Below the pieces are notes generated by a model that was not told the origin of the DNA, ran no database searches, and saw nothing but the letters and a program-made list of their open reading frames with translations. Source: Actinomadura sp. WMMA1423 (GTDB lineage Bacteria; Actinomycetota; Actinomycetes; Streptosporangiales; Streptosporangiaceae). Taken from it: a stretch of DNA of 64,000 bases. Below are positions 40,806 through 50,567 of the stretch, piece after piece; the stretch's first letter is position 1; every line of letters begins with the position of its first letter. A program made the position numbers and the translations under genes. The DNA lies in contig NZ_CP041244.1 in the NCBI RefSeq assembly GCF_006547145.1, positions 2,666,001 to 2,730,000 on the forward strand, read 5' to 3'.

Positions 40806-41444
40806 TCAGGCGGCGTTCGGCTCCGGCACCGAGACGAGCACCGACGCGACCCGCTCGGCGTCGGCCACGTGGACGTGCGGGACGTCCACGAACACGCGCA
40901 GCGGCCCGGGCGGCAGCCCCAGCTCGTCGGCGACCCGGACCTGCACCTCGCGGAGCGGGATGTAGGCCAGGTAGGCGCGGTGGACGTTCTGCGACCGGAA
41001 CATCGCCGTCATGATCAGCCGGTAGCCGCGGATGCGGAACGACAGCGCGGTCAGCGCCGGCAGCCCGTCGGCCGGCTCGCCCGGGACCGTCAGCGAGATC
41101 CAGGCGCTGGTCGTCCACGGCCTCGCGCGCAGCAGGTCCACCACCCAGCGGATCTGGTCGTGGCCCTGCAGGTCGTGCAGCCGCGGCCAGAACCGCCCCC
41201 GGACGGCGCGGCGGGTGCGCTCCCGCGCCCGCCGGACGAGCCGCTCCCGGTCGCCGTACTCGCGCAGGATCGGGTCCTCCCAGCTCAGCGAGCAGATCTC
41301 GAACAGCAGCGGCGGCCCCTCGATGATGGGCCCGCCGTCCTCGAGCCCCGCCTCCCCGGCCGCCCACACGTGCCGCAGGACACCGATCCACGCCTGCCCG
41401 CACGTCTCGAAGCGCCGGACGTCCTTGTCCTCCCGCGCCGGCAT
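40806..41444 (-). CDS. Thymidylate-synthase-like protein lacking the catalytic cysteine
   Basis: 212 residues. Several thymidylate-synthase features are visible: WISLTVPGEPADGLPALTAL, the nucleotide-binding stretch MFRSQNVHRAYLAYIPLREV (RSxD-like), then RVADELGLPPGPLRVF and DVPHVHVAD (HxY-like as HVH). The Pro-Cys-His active-site segment is missing; the protein has only two Cys, CGQ and CSL, near the N-terminus, neither in the right place. It is therefore unlikely to make dTMP. Related proteins hydroxymethylate pyrimidines or are non-catalytic. ATG 41444 has GAGGAG upstream. No partner gene is evident. Confidence 0.65.
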   Translation of the reverse strand: MPAREDKDVRRFETCGQAWIGVLRHVWAAGEAGLEDGGPIIEGPPLLFEICSLSWEDPILREYGDRERLVRRARERTRRAVRGRFWPRLHDLQGHDQIRWVVDLLRARPWTTSAWISLTVPGEPADGLPALTALSFRIRGYRLIMTAMFRSQNVHRAYLAYIPLREVQVRVADELGLPPGPLRVFVDVPHVHVADAERVASVLVSVPEPNAA

Positions 41445-41845
41445 GTCACGGCTCCTCGCCGCGACCCGCTCCCCGGCCCGCCGCGCGGATCGGGGATTCG
41501 CCTGCCCGTCGCATTGTCCGTCCGGCGAGGAATTCCGGAGCACCGCCCGCCGGTGTCCCCGCTTTGCCGCCGTTCCGCCTCACATCGCTCATGCACACGC
41601 CCCAAGGCCCGCTCCGACCGAGGTCACGAGGTGTTCGCGCAGGTTCTCCCGCGCCGGCCACGGCCGTCACGGCTTTCTTCAAGTATCTGGCAAAGTACCC
41701 AGAAAGGATAGGGATGATTGGCGGCCCGGCGCCTTCACCGTCATTATGACGCGTGCGACGATGATCGGTCAGCGGACAATCTGTCCAAAAGCCGCGTTTC
41801 GCCTTACCAGGGGCCCGCCTCGCCGGGATCCGTCCGGGCCTCGCG
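41445..41845. other. Gene-free 401-bp stretch
   Basis: Upstream of the TS-like gene and downstream of the DUF2079 gene. The central part (41665-41775) is A+T-richer and holds CTGGCAAAGTACCCAG, a 4-bp inverted repeat. Promoter function for the TS-like gene is likely; no gene recognised. Confidence 0.5.
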
Positions 41846-43477
41846 TCACCAGGGGTCGGGGACGTTCCGGTACAGCACGACATAGCCGTTCCGCCGGAAG
41901 ACCTCCCGGTACCCCTCGGCCTTCAGCTCCTCGACCCGCCGCCGCTGCTCGGCGGGCGAGGCGAAGGGGAACTCCAGCCGCTCCACCTGGGCCACCACCC
42001 AGGGCGCGCCGTGCGAGGTGTCGTCCCACAGCAGCACGCGGGCGCGGGACGTCAGCGCCGGGCCGACGCCGTTGGCGGCCTCGACCAGAGCGCCGTCCGG
42101 GATGCGCGCCACCGCCGCAGACGCCGCGCCGGCCCGCTCGTTGTGGCGCCACAGAGCGGGGTCGGCCAGGTGCCGGTACGCGAAGAACGGCACGCACGCG
42201 ACCGTCGCCGCGAGGATCCCGGCCATCGGCGCGCCCGCGAGCCGCCGACCCCGCGCGAACCGGACCCGAGCGAACCGGGGCCGCGCGAACCCGACCCGGC
42301 CGCGCAGCCGCGCCGCGCCGTCCGCCGCCGCCAGGACGAGCACGGCGACGATGAAGGCGTTGTAGTGGTAGTGGGGCTCCCACCAGTTGCTGAACCGGCT
42401 GGCGAGCATCCGCTCGGCGAGCAGCGGGACGGCCGCCAGGGTCAGCGGGGACGCCAGCGGCAGCAGGAGCAGCGGCAGCAGCACCAGCGCCATCGTGAGG
42501 AGCTTCTGCGGCGGGTCGCCGAGGACGAGCACGACGTCCCACGGGTGGGTGAGGGCGTGCGCCGCGGCGCCGGGAAGGTCGGGGCCGAGTGCGCCGTACG
42601 CCCAGTAGTAGTCGTTGTCCCCGCCGAACGCCGCGATGACCACGCGGGAGCAGAACCAGGTGGCGGCCAGCCCGGCCGCGACGTACGCCAGGCCCGCCCG
42701 CCGGTCCCCCGGCGGCAGCAGGCCGCGAAGGGAGCGCGGCGGGCGGTGCCCGCGGCCCGCCGGACGGGTGAGCAGGTAGAGGCCGAAGCCGGCGAGCAGC
42801 AGCCCCATGTCCTCCTTGACCAGCAGCAGGGCGAACGCAGCGGCGGCCGCCTGGCCCCGCCGTCCCGCGTCGTACCGCTCGATCATCAGCGCCGACAGCA
42901 GGGGGACGAAGGCGACCTCGTGGAAGTCGAAGGCGAGCGCCTCGGCGATCGGCCAGGAAAGGGCGTAGGCGGCCGCCGTGCAGTAGGCGGCGCGGGCGCC
43001 CAGCCTCCGCTCGGCGTACCGCCAGATCGGGAGGATCGCGAGCGCGAGCAGGACGGCCTGCGCGACCAGCAGGGTCGCCGGGCCGTCGTGGATCCGGTAG
43101 AGGGGCGCGAGCAGCGCGAGGATCGGCGAGAAGTGGTCGCCGAGGATCGAGAAGCCAGGGCCGAAGTCGTTGTGGACGCCCTTGACGATCGCGACCGGCA
43201 GACCGAACCGGCTGTAGGAGCGGACCGCCTGGTCGAAGATGACCAGGTCGTAGCTGCCCGCCCGGAAGGCGCGCAGCCGCAGCAGCGAGTACGCCGCGTA
43301 CAGCAGCGCGCTCGCCGCGACCAGCGCCCCCAGGGCGGCGCGCCGGCGCCGGGCGGCTCCCCCGCGGCCCGCGGAGGAGCCCCCGGCCGTTCCCTGCACC
43401 GCAACCGCCTCGACCACGCGCCGGACGCTATCACCAGCCCCGGCGCGCGGCCGATCGGCCCGGCTCGCGCTCGCCAC
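41846..43477 (-). CDS. DUF2079 family membrane protein
   Basis: 543 residues, about eleven membrane helices. The family core is present: SYDLVIFDQAVRSYSRFGLP, NDFGPGFSILGDHFSPILAL (conserved DHFSP), LAFDFHEVAFVPLL (FDFHE), and WEPHYHYNAFIV. DUF2079 proteins are GT-C glycosyltransferase-like, with an acidic/His first loop near the outside. Arg-rich FARPRFARVRFARGRR (about residue 400) comes from a short DNA repeat at 42245-42300. Enzymatic role not known; the fold suggests sugar transfer from a lipid carrier. Confidence 0.85.
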   Translation of the reverse strand: MASASRADRPRAGAGDSVRRVVEAVAVQGTAGGSSAGRGGAARRRRAALGALVAASALLYAAYSLLRLRAFRAGSYDLVIFDQAVRSYSRFGLPVAIVKGVHNDFGPGFSILGDHFSPILALLAPLYRIHDGPATLLVAQAVLLALAILPIWRYAERRLGARAAYCTAAAYALSWPIAEALAFDFHEVAFVPLLSALMIERYDAGRRGQAAAAAFALLLVKEDMGLLLAGFGLYLLTRPAGRGHRPPRSLRGLLPPGDRRAGLAYVAAGLAATWFCSRVVIAAFGGDNDYYWAYGALGPDLPGAAAHALTHPWDVVLVLGDPPQKLLTMALVLLPLLLLPLASPLTLAAVPLLAERMLASRFSNWWEPHYHYNAFIVAVLVLAAADGAARLRGRVGFARPRFARVRFARGRRLAGAPMAGILAATVACVPFFAYRHLADPALWRHNERAGAASAAVARIPDGALVEAANGVGPALTSRARVLLWDDTSHGAPWVVAQVERLEFPFASPAEQRRRVEELKAEGYREVFRRNGYVVLYRNVPDPW

Positions 43478-43487
43478 GCCCCGTCTT

Positions 43488-45464
43488 CTACCCCGCCTCG
43501 CGCCGGGTCAGGGTGAGGCGGCCGCCGGTCACCGCTCCGGCGGCGCACGCCGCGACGAGCGGGATTCCGATCCCGATCGCAAGCAGGAGCAGCCACGGAA
43601 CGTCGATGATCGTGCCGTGCGGAGCAGCGCCCACCTCGTCCACGGTGTCGGTGAGCGGGCGCGCCACCGCGAGGCCGGGGACGAGCCCGCCGGCGATCCC
43701 GAGCCAGCAGCCGAGCGCGGCGATGTAGGCGCCCCGGCCCATCGTCAGGAGCCGGCCGGTGCGGGGCCGGGCGCCGACGGCGCGCAGCGTCGCGAGGTCG
43801 GGGCGGGCGTCGGCGGCGGCGAGCCCGGTCGCGATGAGCGTGGCGCCGATCGCCAGGACGGCGGCGAGCGCGCCGAGCAGCAGCGTCGTCCCGCCGAAGG
43901 ACTCGGTGAAGCCCCGCTCCACGTGGACGGGGTCGTCGTCCGGGCTGAAGGCCGCCATCGTCCTCTTCAACCGCGCCTCCTCGGCCTTGGTGACCCGGTG
44001 GTCGGCGCGGTCCACCCCGACCGCCTCCGTCCCGATGGGAACGCCGGCCTTCGCGGCGAGTTCCTCCGCGGCCTTCGGGGGGACGATGGCGCGCACGTGC
44101 GGGTCGCCCTGGGCGGTGACGGCCGGCAGGTCCTTGATCGTCGCACTCGTGTGCTGCCGGTCGTCCTTCCAGTAGGTGACGGTCGCGGTGGCCGTCCCGC
44201 CGGGGAGCGGGCGCACCCGGAACATGACGATCTTGCCGGCGGCCAGCGCCGAGGACACCGCGGGGTCGTCGCGGCCGAGCAGCAGCCGGGCCTCCCGCGC
44301 GCCCCCGACGAGGGCCTCCATCATCTGGACGGAGGGCTCACCGGCCTGCTCGGCGGTGAAGGAGAGGGCCAGGCACTTCGAGGTGTCCTCGGACAGGCAG
44401 GGCGCGCCCTCCCCCGGCAGGGTGCGCAGCGGGACGACGGGCACCCCCGGCAGGGCGCGCTGGACGGCGGCCGCGGCGGCCGCCTCGTTGCCGCCCTGGG
44501 GCAGCCGGATCAGCGCCGAGCCGTGCGGCAGCCGCGCCTGGTACTCCACCTGCCGCTGCCGGTAGTCGCTGGCGCCCCCGATGGCCAGCGCGGTGACTCC
44601 GGCCACGGCCGCCATGATCGCGGCGACCGCGGGCGCGGTGCGGGCCCGGTTGCGGGCGCCGTCCCGGACGGCGAGGCGAAGCGGCAGCGGGAGCCGGGGC
44701 GCGAGCCGCCCGGTCGTCTCGACGATCCACGGGCAGGCGAGCACCAGGCCGATGATGATCGCCGCGGCGCCGAGCGCGGCCCCGAACTCGCGCAGCACCC
44801 GGATGCCCTCCAGGGACGCCGCCACGCCCGCGAGGACGAGGACGCCCCCGGCGATCGGCCAGCCGCGCCGCGCCGCCGCCGCGGGTTCGCGGCGTCCGGC
44901 GAGGGCGGCGACCACGTCCATCCGGCCGGCCTGCCAGGCGGGCACCAGCGCGGCGAACAACCCGCTGCCCGCGCCCACCAGCATCGTCGCGGCGACCGCG
45001 ATCCACGGCACGCTGAACGGGCCGAAGCCGCTCCCGGACGAGGCGCGCACGATGACGGCCGCGGCGGCGATGCCGAGCCCGGCCCCGGCGACGGCGGCGA
45101 TCCCGCCGAGGAGCAGGCCGCTCGCCAGGACGACGGCGCGCAGGTGCCGGCCGGCGCCGCCCGAGGACGCGACCAGCGCGAGCTCGCGGCGCCGCCGCCG
45201 GACGTCCATCAGGAACGCCGGCCCGGCGAGCAGCACGACCTCCAGGAGGACCATCGCGAAGAGCATCGCCAGGATGGCCGACTCGGCACCGGTCGCGGAG
45301 CCGGGCTCCCCCTCGACGTTCGCGTCGACGGTGGCCTGGAGCACGGCCAGCGTGACGACGGCGCCGATCGGCAGGCCGATCATGGCGAGTACGAGCGCCG
45401 TGCGGCCCTTGGCGCGCAGCGCGTCCTGGCGGGCCATGCGCAGCGCGAACGCGTAGCGGTTCAC
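43488..45464 (-). CDS. FtsX-family ABC transporter permease (duplicated)
   Basis: 658 residues, eight membrane helices in two groups of four. Each group ends in an FtsX-like region (first: AMVLLEVVLLAGPAFLMDVR then RRRRELALVASSGGAGRHL; second: LAAADARPDLATLRAVGARP), with a large outside domain between helices. GTG 45464 overlaps the ATPase stop as GTGA. With the LolD-type ATPase it forms a mechanotransmission-type ABC system, often for peptide-antibiotic sensing or lipoprotein or envelope work, under PadR control. Confidence 0.88.
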   Translation of the reverse strand: MNRYAFALRMARQDALRAKGRTALVLAMIGLPIGAVVTLAVLQATVDANVEGEPGSATGAESAILAMLFAMVLLEVVLLAGPAFLMDVRRRRRELALVASSGGAGRHLRAVVLASGLLLGGIAAVAGAGLGIAAAAVIVRASSGSGFGPFSVPWIAVAATMLVGAGSGLFAALVPAWQAGRMDVVAALAGRREPAAAARRGWPIAGGVLVLAGVAASLEGIRVLREFGAALGAAAIIIGLVLACPWIVETTGRLAPRLPLPLRLAVRDGARNRARTAPAVAAIMAAVAGVTALAIGGASDYRQRQVEYQARLPHGSALIRLPQGGNEAAAAAAVQRALPGVPVVPLRTLPGEGAPCLSEDTSKCLALSFTAEQAGEPSVQMMEALVGGAREARLLLGRDDPAVSSALAAGKIVMFRVRPLPGGTATATVTYWKDDRQHTSATIKDLPAVTAQGDPHVRAIVPPKAAEELAAKAGVPIGTEAVGVDRADHRVTKAEEARLKRTMAAFSPDDDPVHVERGFTESFGGTTLLLGALAAVLAIGATLIATGLAAADARPDLATLRAVGARPRTGRLLTMGRGAYIAALGCWLGIAGGLVPGLAVARPLTDTVDEVGAAPHGTIIDVPWLLLLAIGIGIPLVAACAAGAVTGGRLTLTRREAG

Positions 45465-46177
45465 AGTCTCTCCTGGAGAAGGCTCTCGGGGCCGGACGAG
45501 CGGGCCGTGGCGTCGACGATCCGGCCGTCGCGCAGGAACACGACCCGGTCGGCCCAGGCGGCGTGCCGGGACTCGTGCGTGACCATCAGGCAGGACGCGC
45601 CCGCGTCGCAGCGGCCCCGCAGGACGCGCAGGACCTCCTCGCCGGTGTGGCTGTCGAGCGCGCCGGTGGGCTCGTCGGCGAGGACGAGGCGCCGATCGCC
45701 GACCAGCGCGCGGGCGATCGCGACGCGCTGCTGCTGGCCGCCGGACATCTCCTCGGGGAACCGGTCGGCGAGTTCGGCGACGCCGACCTCGGCGAGCGCC
45801 TCCCGCGCCTCGCGGCGGGCCTGGCGGGCACGGACGCCGTCCAGTTCGCGCGGCAGCATGACGTTCTCGCCCGCGGTGAGGCTCGGGATGAGGTTGAGGT
45901 CCTGGAAGACGTAGCCGACGCCGCGCCGGCGCAGCGCCGCCCGCCCCGTCCGGCCGAGCCCGCCGAGGTCGGCGCCGTCGACCAGGATCCGTCCCGAGGT
46001 GGGGCTGTCGAGCCCGCCGGCGAGCGCCAGCAGGGTCGACTTCCCGGAGCCGGACGGGCCCATCACGGCGACGAACTCGCCCGCCGCGACCTCCAGCGTC
46101 ACCCCGCGCAGCGCGTGCACCAGGGACGGGCCGGCGCCGTGGTCGCGGGAGACGTCCCGCATCGCCAGCAGGCTCAT
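45461..46177 (-). CDS. ABC transporter ATP-binding protein (MacB/LolD type)
   Basis: 238 residues. Walker A GPSGSGKST, Q-loop VFQDLNLIPSLTAGENV, signature MSGGQQQRVAIARAL, Walker B LVLADEPTGALDS, switch MVTHE. ATG 46177 overlaps the PadR stop as ATGA; its stop overlaps the permease start. The three genes are thus one translationally coupled operon. Confidence 0.93.
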   Translation of the reverse strand: MSLLAMRDVSRDHGAGPSLVHALRGVTLEVAAGEFVAVMGPSGSGKSTLLALAGGLDSPTSGRILVDGADLGGLGRTGRAALRRRGVGYVFQDLNLIPSLTAGENVMLPRELDGVRARQARREAREALAEVGVAELADRFPEEMSGGQQQRVAIARALVGDRRLVLADEPTGALDSHTGEEVLRVLRGRCDAGASCLMVTHESRHAAWADRVVFLRDGRIVDATARSSGPESLLQERL

Positions 46178-46761
46178 CGGCGCGCCTCCTCGTCCGACGG
46201 GGCGGGCGCCTCGGCGGGGAGCGGCGGGGCGGCGGGCTCGGCGCGGGTGACGTAGGCCTCGCAGTGGTCCAGCCAGCGCACCTCGGCCTCCGCCTGAAAG
46301 ATCATGGACTCCAGGACCAGCCGCCAGGCCCGGTCGCCCTGGTCCGCCGGGACGGCGGGCGCGTCGGCCTTGAGCCGGGTGAGGTCCTGCAGGGCGCGCA
46401 GCGTGGCGGTGCGCTGGGTCTGGACGACGTGCGCGACGTCGACGCCCGGTGTGGTGACGGCCATCGCCAGCTTGATCGCCAGCTCGTCGCGGGGCCGGTC
46501 GGTGCGTGCGATCGGGGTGGCGAACCACCGCCGCACGTCCTGCTCGCCCGCCGGAGTGATCCGGTAGACGAACCTGCCCTCGTCGTCGGCGCCGACGCGC
46601 GTGACGAGCTCGTCGCGCTCCAGGCGCGACAGCGTGGAGTAGACCTGGCCGATGTTGAGCGGCCAGGTGGCGCCGGTGGACGACTCGAACTCGGCGCGCA
46701 GCTGGTAGCCGTAGCGGGGCCCCTGGGACAGAAGTGCCAGCAGGCCGTGACGGATCGACAT
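46174..46761 (-). CDS. PadR-family transcriptional regulator
   Basis: 195 residues. The PadR winged helix spans about 1-85: HGLLALLSQGPRYGYQLRAE then PLNIGQVYSTLSRLERDELV and GRFVYRITPAGEQ. The C-terminal helical domain is typical of subfamily-1 proteins. It is the first gene of the ABC operon, and an operator-like palindrome lies over its promoter, so it is probably an autorepressor relieved by the compound handled by the transporter. Confidence 0.9.
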   Translation of the reverse strand: MSIRHGLLALLSQGPRYGYQLRAEFESSTGATWPLNIGQVYSTLSRLERDELVTRVGADDEGRFVYRITPAGEQDVRRWFATPIARTDRPRDELAIKLAMAVTTPGVDVAHVVQTQRTATLRALQDLTRLKADAPAVPADQGDRAWRLVLESMIFQAEAEVRWLDHCEAYVTRAEPAAPPLPAEAPAPSDEEARR

Positions 46762-46770
46762 GCCTACCAA

Positions 46771-46814
46771 GTATGCATACGGAGTATGGTCAGGGCAATA
46801 CCGAGTATGCATCC
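46771..46814 (-). promoter_or_regulatory. PadR promoter/operator
   Basis: A perfect palindrome GTATGCATAC (46771-46780) and further AGTATG copies (46783, 46804) lie just upstream of the start codon. On the minus strand TTGCCC (46793-46798) and CATACT are 17 bp apart, so the -10 box falls inside the palindrome. PadR proteins commonly bind ATGT/ACAT- or GTATG-type palindromes. Confidence 0.6.
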
Positions 46815-46916
46815 AGGAGGAAACCGCAGGTGGAGGGGGGCGCCGCATCCAAAGAGCCCCCCGTCCCCGGGAAGACACTTCTCAGGGGAGGCCAGGGCGA
46901 CGCCGTTCGCGTACAT

Positions 46917-46954
46917 GCGAAGGCGCGGGGGCCGCCGGCTCCCCGCGCCTTCGC
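46917..46954 (-). terminator. GC-rich terminator hairpin after ilvC
   Basis: A perfect 14-bp stem GCGAAGGCGCGGGG with its complement and a 10-nt loop, 26 nt past the ilvC stop. There is no T-run. Confidence 0.75.
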
Positions 46955-46979
46955 GGAACGGCTCAGTCGCCGAGCCGGC

Positions 46980-48032
<1,053 letters not shown>

Positions 48033-48557
48033 TCAGGCGCTGCGCTCGATGGCGCGCAGCGAGCGGTCGGTGATGGACCGGGCGCCGCGGCCGACGGCCA
48101 CCATGCCCGACTGCACCAGCTCCTTGATGCCGAACGGCTCCAGGATCCTGATGAACGCGTCCAGCTTGTCGCGGTTGCCGGTCGCCTCGATCGTGACGGC
48201 GTCGGGCGCGACGTCCACCACCTTGGCGCGGAACAGCGACACTGTCTCGAGGACCTGCGAGCGGGTCTCGGCGTCGGCGCGCACCTTGACCAGGATGAGC
48301 TCGCGCTGGACGGACGCCGAGGGGTCCAGCTCGACGATCTTCAGCACGTTGACCAGCTTGTTGAGCTGCTTGGTGACCTGCTCCAGCGGCAGGTCGGCGA
48401 CGTTCACCACGATCGTCATCCGGGAGATCTCCGGATGCTCGGTGGTGCCGACCGCGAGGGACTCGATGTTGAAGCCGCGCCGGGAGAACAGGGCCGCGAC
48501 CCGAGCCAGGATGCCGGGCTTGTTCTCCACCAGCACCGAGAGGGTGTGCAGGCTCAT
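48033..48557 (-). CDS. ilvN: Acetolactate synthase small (regulatory) subunit
   Basis: 174 residues. The N-terminal ACT domain reads HTLSVLVENKPGILARVAAL then FSRRGFNIESLAVGTTEHPE, the site of valine feedback in this family. The C-terminal half (LILVKVRADAETRSQVLETV) completes the usual two-domain structure. ATG 48557 lies 5 nt after the ilvB stop, so the subunits are made together. Confidence 0.95.
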   Translation of the reverse strand: MSLHTLSVLVENKPGILARVAALFSRRGFNIESLAVGTTEHPEISRMTIVVNVADLPLEQVTKQLNKLVNVLKIVELDPSASVQRELILVKVRADAETRSQVLETVSLFRAKVVDVAPDAVTIEATGNRDKLDAFIRILEPFGIKELVQSGMVAVGRGARSITDRSLRAIERSA

Positions 48558-48562
48558 CGGGG

Positions 48563-50311
48563 TCAGTCTCCGTTCTCCCACTCGGGCGCCATGTCCCGGG
48601 CGATCTTGATGTCGTCGTTGGCGGTGCCGGCCGCGACCATCGGCCAGACCATGGCGTCCTGGTGGACGACGAAGTCGATCACGACGGGGGCGTCGTTGAT
48701 CTCCATGGCCTTGGCGATGACCTCGTCGACGTCCTCGGCCTTCTCGCAGCGCAGGCCGACGCAACCGTACGCCTCGGCGAGCTTGACGAAGTCGGGGATC
48801 CGCTTGGCCGAGTGGAGATTCGTGTTGGAGTAGCGCTCGTTGTAGAAGAGCGTCTGCCACTGCCGGACCATCCCGAGGTTGCCGTTGTTGATCACGGCGA
48901 CCTTGACCGGGATGCCCTCGATCGCGCAGGTCGCGAGCTCCTGGTTGGTCATCTGGAAGCAGCCGTCGCCGTCGATCGCCCAGACCGTCGAGTCGGGCGC
49001 GCCGACCTTGGCGCCCATCGCCGCCGGGACGGAGTACCCCATCGTCCCGGCGCCCCCGGAGTTCAGGAACGCGCCCGGCCGCTCGTACTTGATGAACTGC
49101 GCGGCCCACATCTGGTGCTGGCCGACGCCCGCGACGTAGTACGCCTCCGGCCCGGCGATCCGCCCGATCCGCTCGATGACGTACTGCGGGGAGAGCGAGC
49201 CGTCGGCGGGCGTGTCGTAGCCCAGCGGGTACGTCTCGCGCCAGGCGTCGAGCTGGCGCCACCAGTCGGTGTAGTCGCCCTTGCGTCCCGCCTCGTGCTC
49301 GTTCTGCAGGGCGACGATCAGGTCGGCGATCACCTCGCGGGCGTCCCCGACGATCGGGACGTCGGCGTGCCGGTTCTTGGAGATCTCCGCCGGGTCGATG
49401 TCGGCGTGCACGACCTTGGCGTGCGGGGCGAACCCGTCCAGCTTCCCGGTGACGCGGTCGTCGAACCGGGCGCCGAGCGCGACCAGCAGGTCCGAGCGCT
49501 GGAGCGCGCCGACCGCGCCGACCGCGCCGTGCATGCCCGGCATGCCCATGTGCAGCGGGTGGCTGTCGGGCAGCGCGCCCTTGGCCATCAGCGTGGTGAC
49601 GACCGGCGCGCCGGTCAGCTCGGCGAGCACCTTCAGCTCGGCGGACGCGCCCGCCTTCAGCACCCCGCCGCCCACGTACAGCACCGGGCGCTTCGCCTGG
49701 ACGATCAGCCGTGCCGCCTCGCGGACCTGCTTGGAGTGCGGCCGGGTGACGGGCCGGTACCCGGGCAGTTGCAGCGGGACAGGCCACTCGAACCCGACCG
49801 TGGCCTGCAGGGCGTCCTTGGCGATGTCGACCAGGACGGGCCCGGGCCGCCCGGAGCCCGCGATGTGGAACGCCTCGGCGACGGTGCGGGCGATGTCGCC
49901 GGCGTCGGTCACCAGGAAGTTGTGCTTGGTGATCGGCATCGTGATGCCGACGATGTCGGCCTCCTGGAAGCCGTCGGTGCCGATGAGCGACGAGGCGACC
50001 TGCCCGGTGATCACCACCATCGGGACCGAGTCCATGTAGGCGTCGGAGATCGCCGTGACGAGGTTGGTCGCGCCCGGCCCGCTGGTGGCCATGCAGACGC
50101 CCACCTTGCCGGTCACCATCGCGTAGCCCTGGGCGGCGTGGCCGGCGCCCTGCTCGTGCCGGACGAGGATGTGGCGCAGCTTCCTGGAGTCGAACAGCGG
50201 GTCGTACGCCGGGAGGATCGCGCCACCCGGGATGCCGAACACGGTGTCGACGCCGACGTTCTCCAGGGCGCGGACCAGCGCCTGGGCTCCCGTCATCTGT
50301 TCGGTCGTCAT
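48563..50311 (-). CDS. ilvB: Acetolactate synthase large (catalytic) subunit
   Basis: 582 residues, three ThDP-enzyme domains. The catalytic Glu region is [20 protein letters not shown], the FAD-contact and Arg region is [20 protein letters not shown], and the ThDP-Mg motif runs [20 protein letters not shown] to [13 protein letters not shown] (GDGx26NN). It condenses two pyruvates, or pyruvate with 2-oxobutyrate, as the first common step to Val, Leu and Ile. ATG 50311 follows AAGGAA. Expression is attenuated by the leader peptide and terminator upstream. Confidence 0.96.
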   Translation of the reverse strand: MTTEQMTGAQALVRALENVGVDTVFGIPGGAILPAYDPLFDSRKLRHILVRHEQGAGHAAQGYAMVTGKVGVCMATSGPGATNLVTAISDAYMDSVPMVVITGQVASSLIGTDGFQEADIVGITMPITKHNFLVTDAGDIARTVAEAFHIAGSGRPGPVLVDIAKDALQATVGFEWPVPLQLPGYRPVTRPHSKQVREAARLIVQAKRPVLYVGGGVLKAGASAELKVLAELTGAPVVTTLMAKGALPDSHPLHMGMPGMHGAVGAVGALQRSDLLVALGARFDDRVTGKLDGFAPHAKVVHADIDPAEISKNRHADVPIVGDAREVIADLIVALQNEHEAGRKGDYTDWWRQLDAWRETYPLGYDTPADGSLSPQYVIERIGRIAGPEAYYVAGVGQHQMWAAQFIKYERPGAFLNSGGAGTMGYSVPAAMGAKVGAPDSTVWAIDGDGCFQMTNQELATCAIEGIPVKVAVINNGNLGMVRQWQTLFYNERYSNTNLHSAKRIPDFVKLAEAYGCVGLRCEKAEDVDEVIAKAMEINDAPVVIDFVVHQDAMVWPMVAAGTANDDIKIARDMAPEWENGD

Positions 50312-50356
50312 GATTCTGCGGTTCCTTGGGGAGTGAGTGTTGGCTCGCCGGGCAAC

Positions 50357-50390
50357 AAAAAACCCCCGCCGCCGTGAGGCGATCGAGGGG
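50357..50390 (-). terminator. Intrinsic terminator (attenuator) before ilvB
   Basis: A GC-rich stem closed by CCCC/GGGG and an inner GCC/GGC (50363-50390), followed on the minus strand by six T residues (50357-50362). It lies between the leader stop and ilvB. Confidence 0.85.
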
Positions 50391-50414
50391 AGGCGCGCAG
50401 GACGGAAAGCTTGG

Positions 50415-50465
50415 TCAGCCTGCGCGCCGACCAAGTACTACGAGGATGATGGAGGTGCTCTGCAC
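50415..50465 (-). CDS. ilvB leader peptide ([16 protein letters not shown])
   Basis: A 16-codon ORF from GTG 50465 with the run Ile-Ile-Leu-Val-Val-Leu; stop TGA 50415-50417 lies in the loop of a perfect 10-bp stem (50392-50401 with 50419-50428). Downstream is the T-tailed terminator at 50357-50390. Starvation for Ile, Leu or Val would stall ribosomes and relieve termination before ilvB. Confidence 0.88.
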   Translation of the reverse strand: MQSTSIILVVLGRRAG

Positions 50466-50515
50466 GAGCCCACTTTCGCCGATGTCCGGCCACCGGTCAA
50501 ATCCTTGGACGCTTT

Positions 50516-50532
50516 GTCTCATATGTCGAGAC
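50516..50532. promoter_or_regulatory. BCAA-regulon palindrome upstream of the ilvB leader
   Basis: GTCTCATATGTCGAGAC has 5-bp arms and a 7-bp spacer, 50 nt upstream of the leader start. It is the best of the related sites at 32891, 35320 and 38903. It resembles operators of IclR-type LtbR/AreB/NdgR regulators; that link is from memory of the family. Confidence 0.65.
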
Positions 50533-50567
50533 GACGGTGCGCGCGGCGGCGAGGGCCGCCGGCGGCC

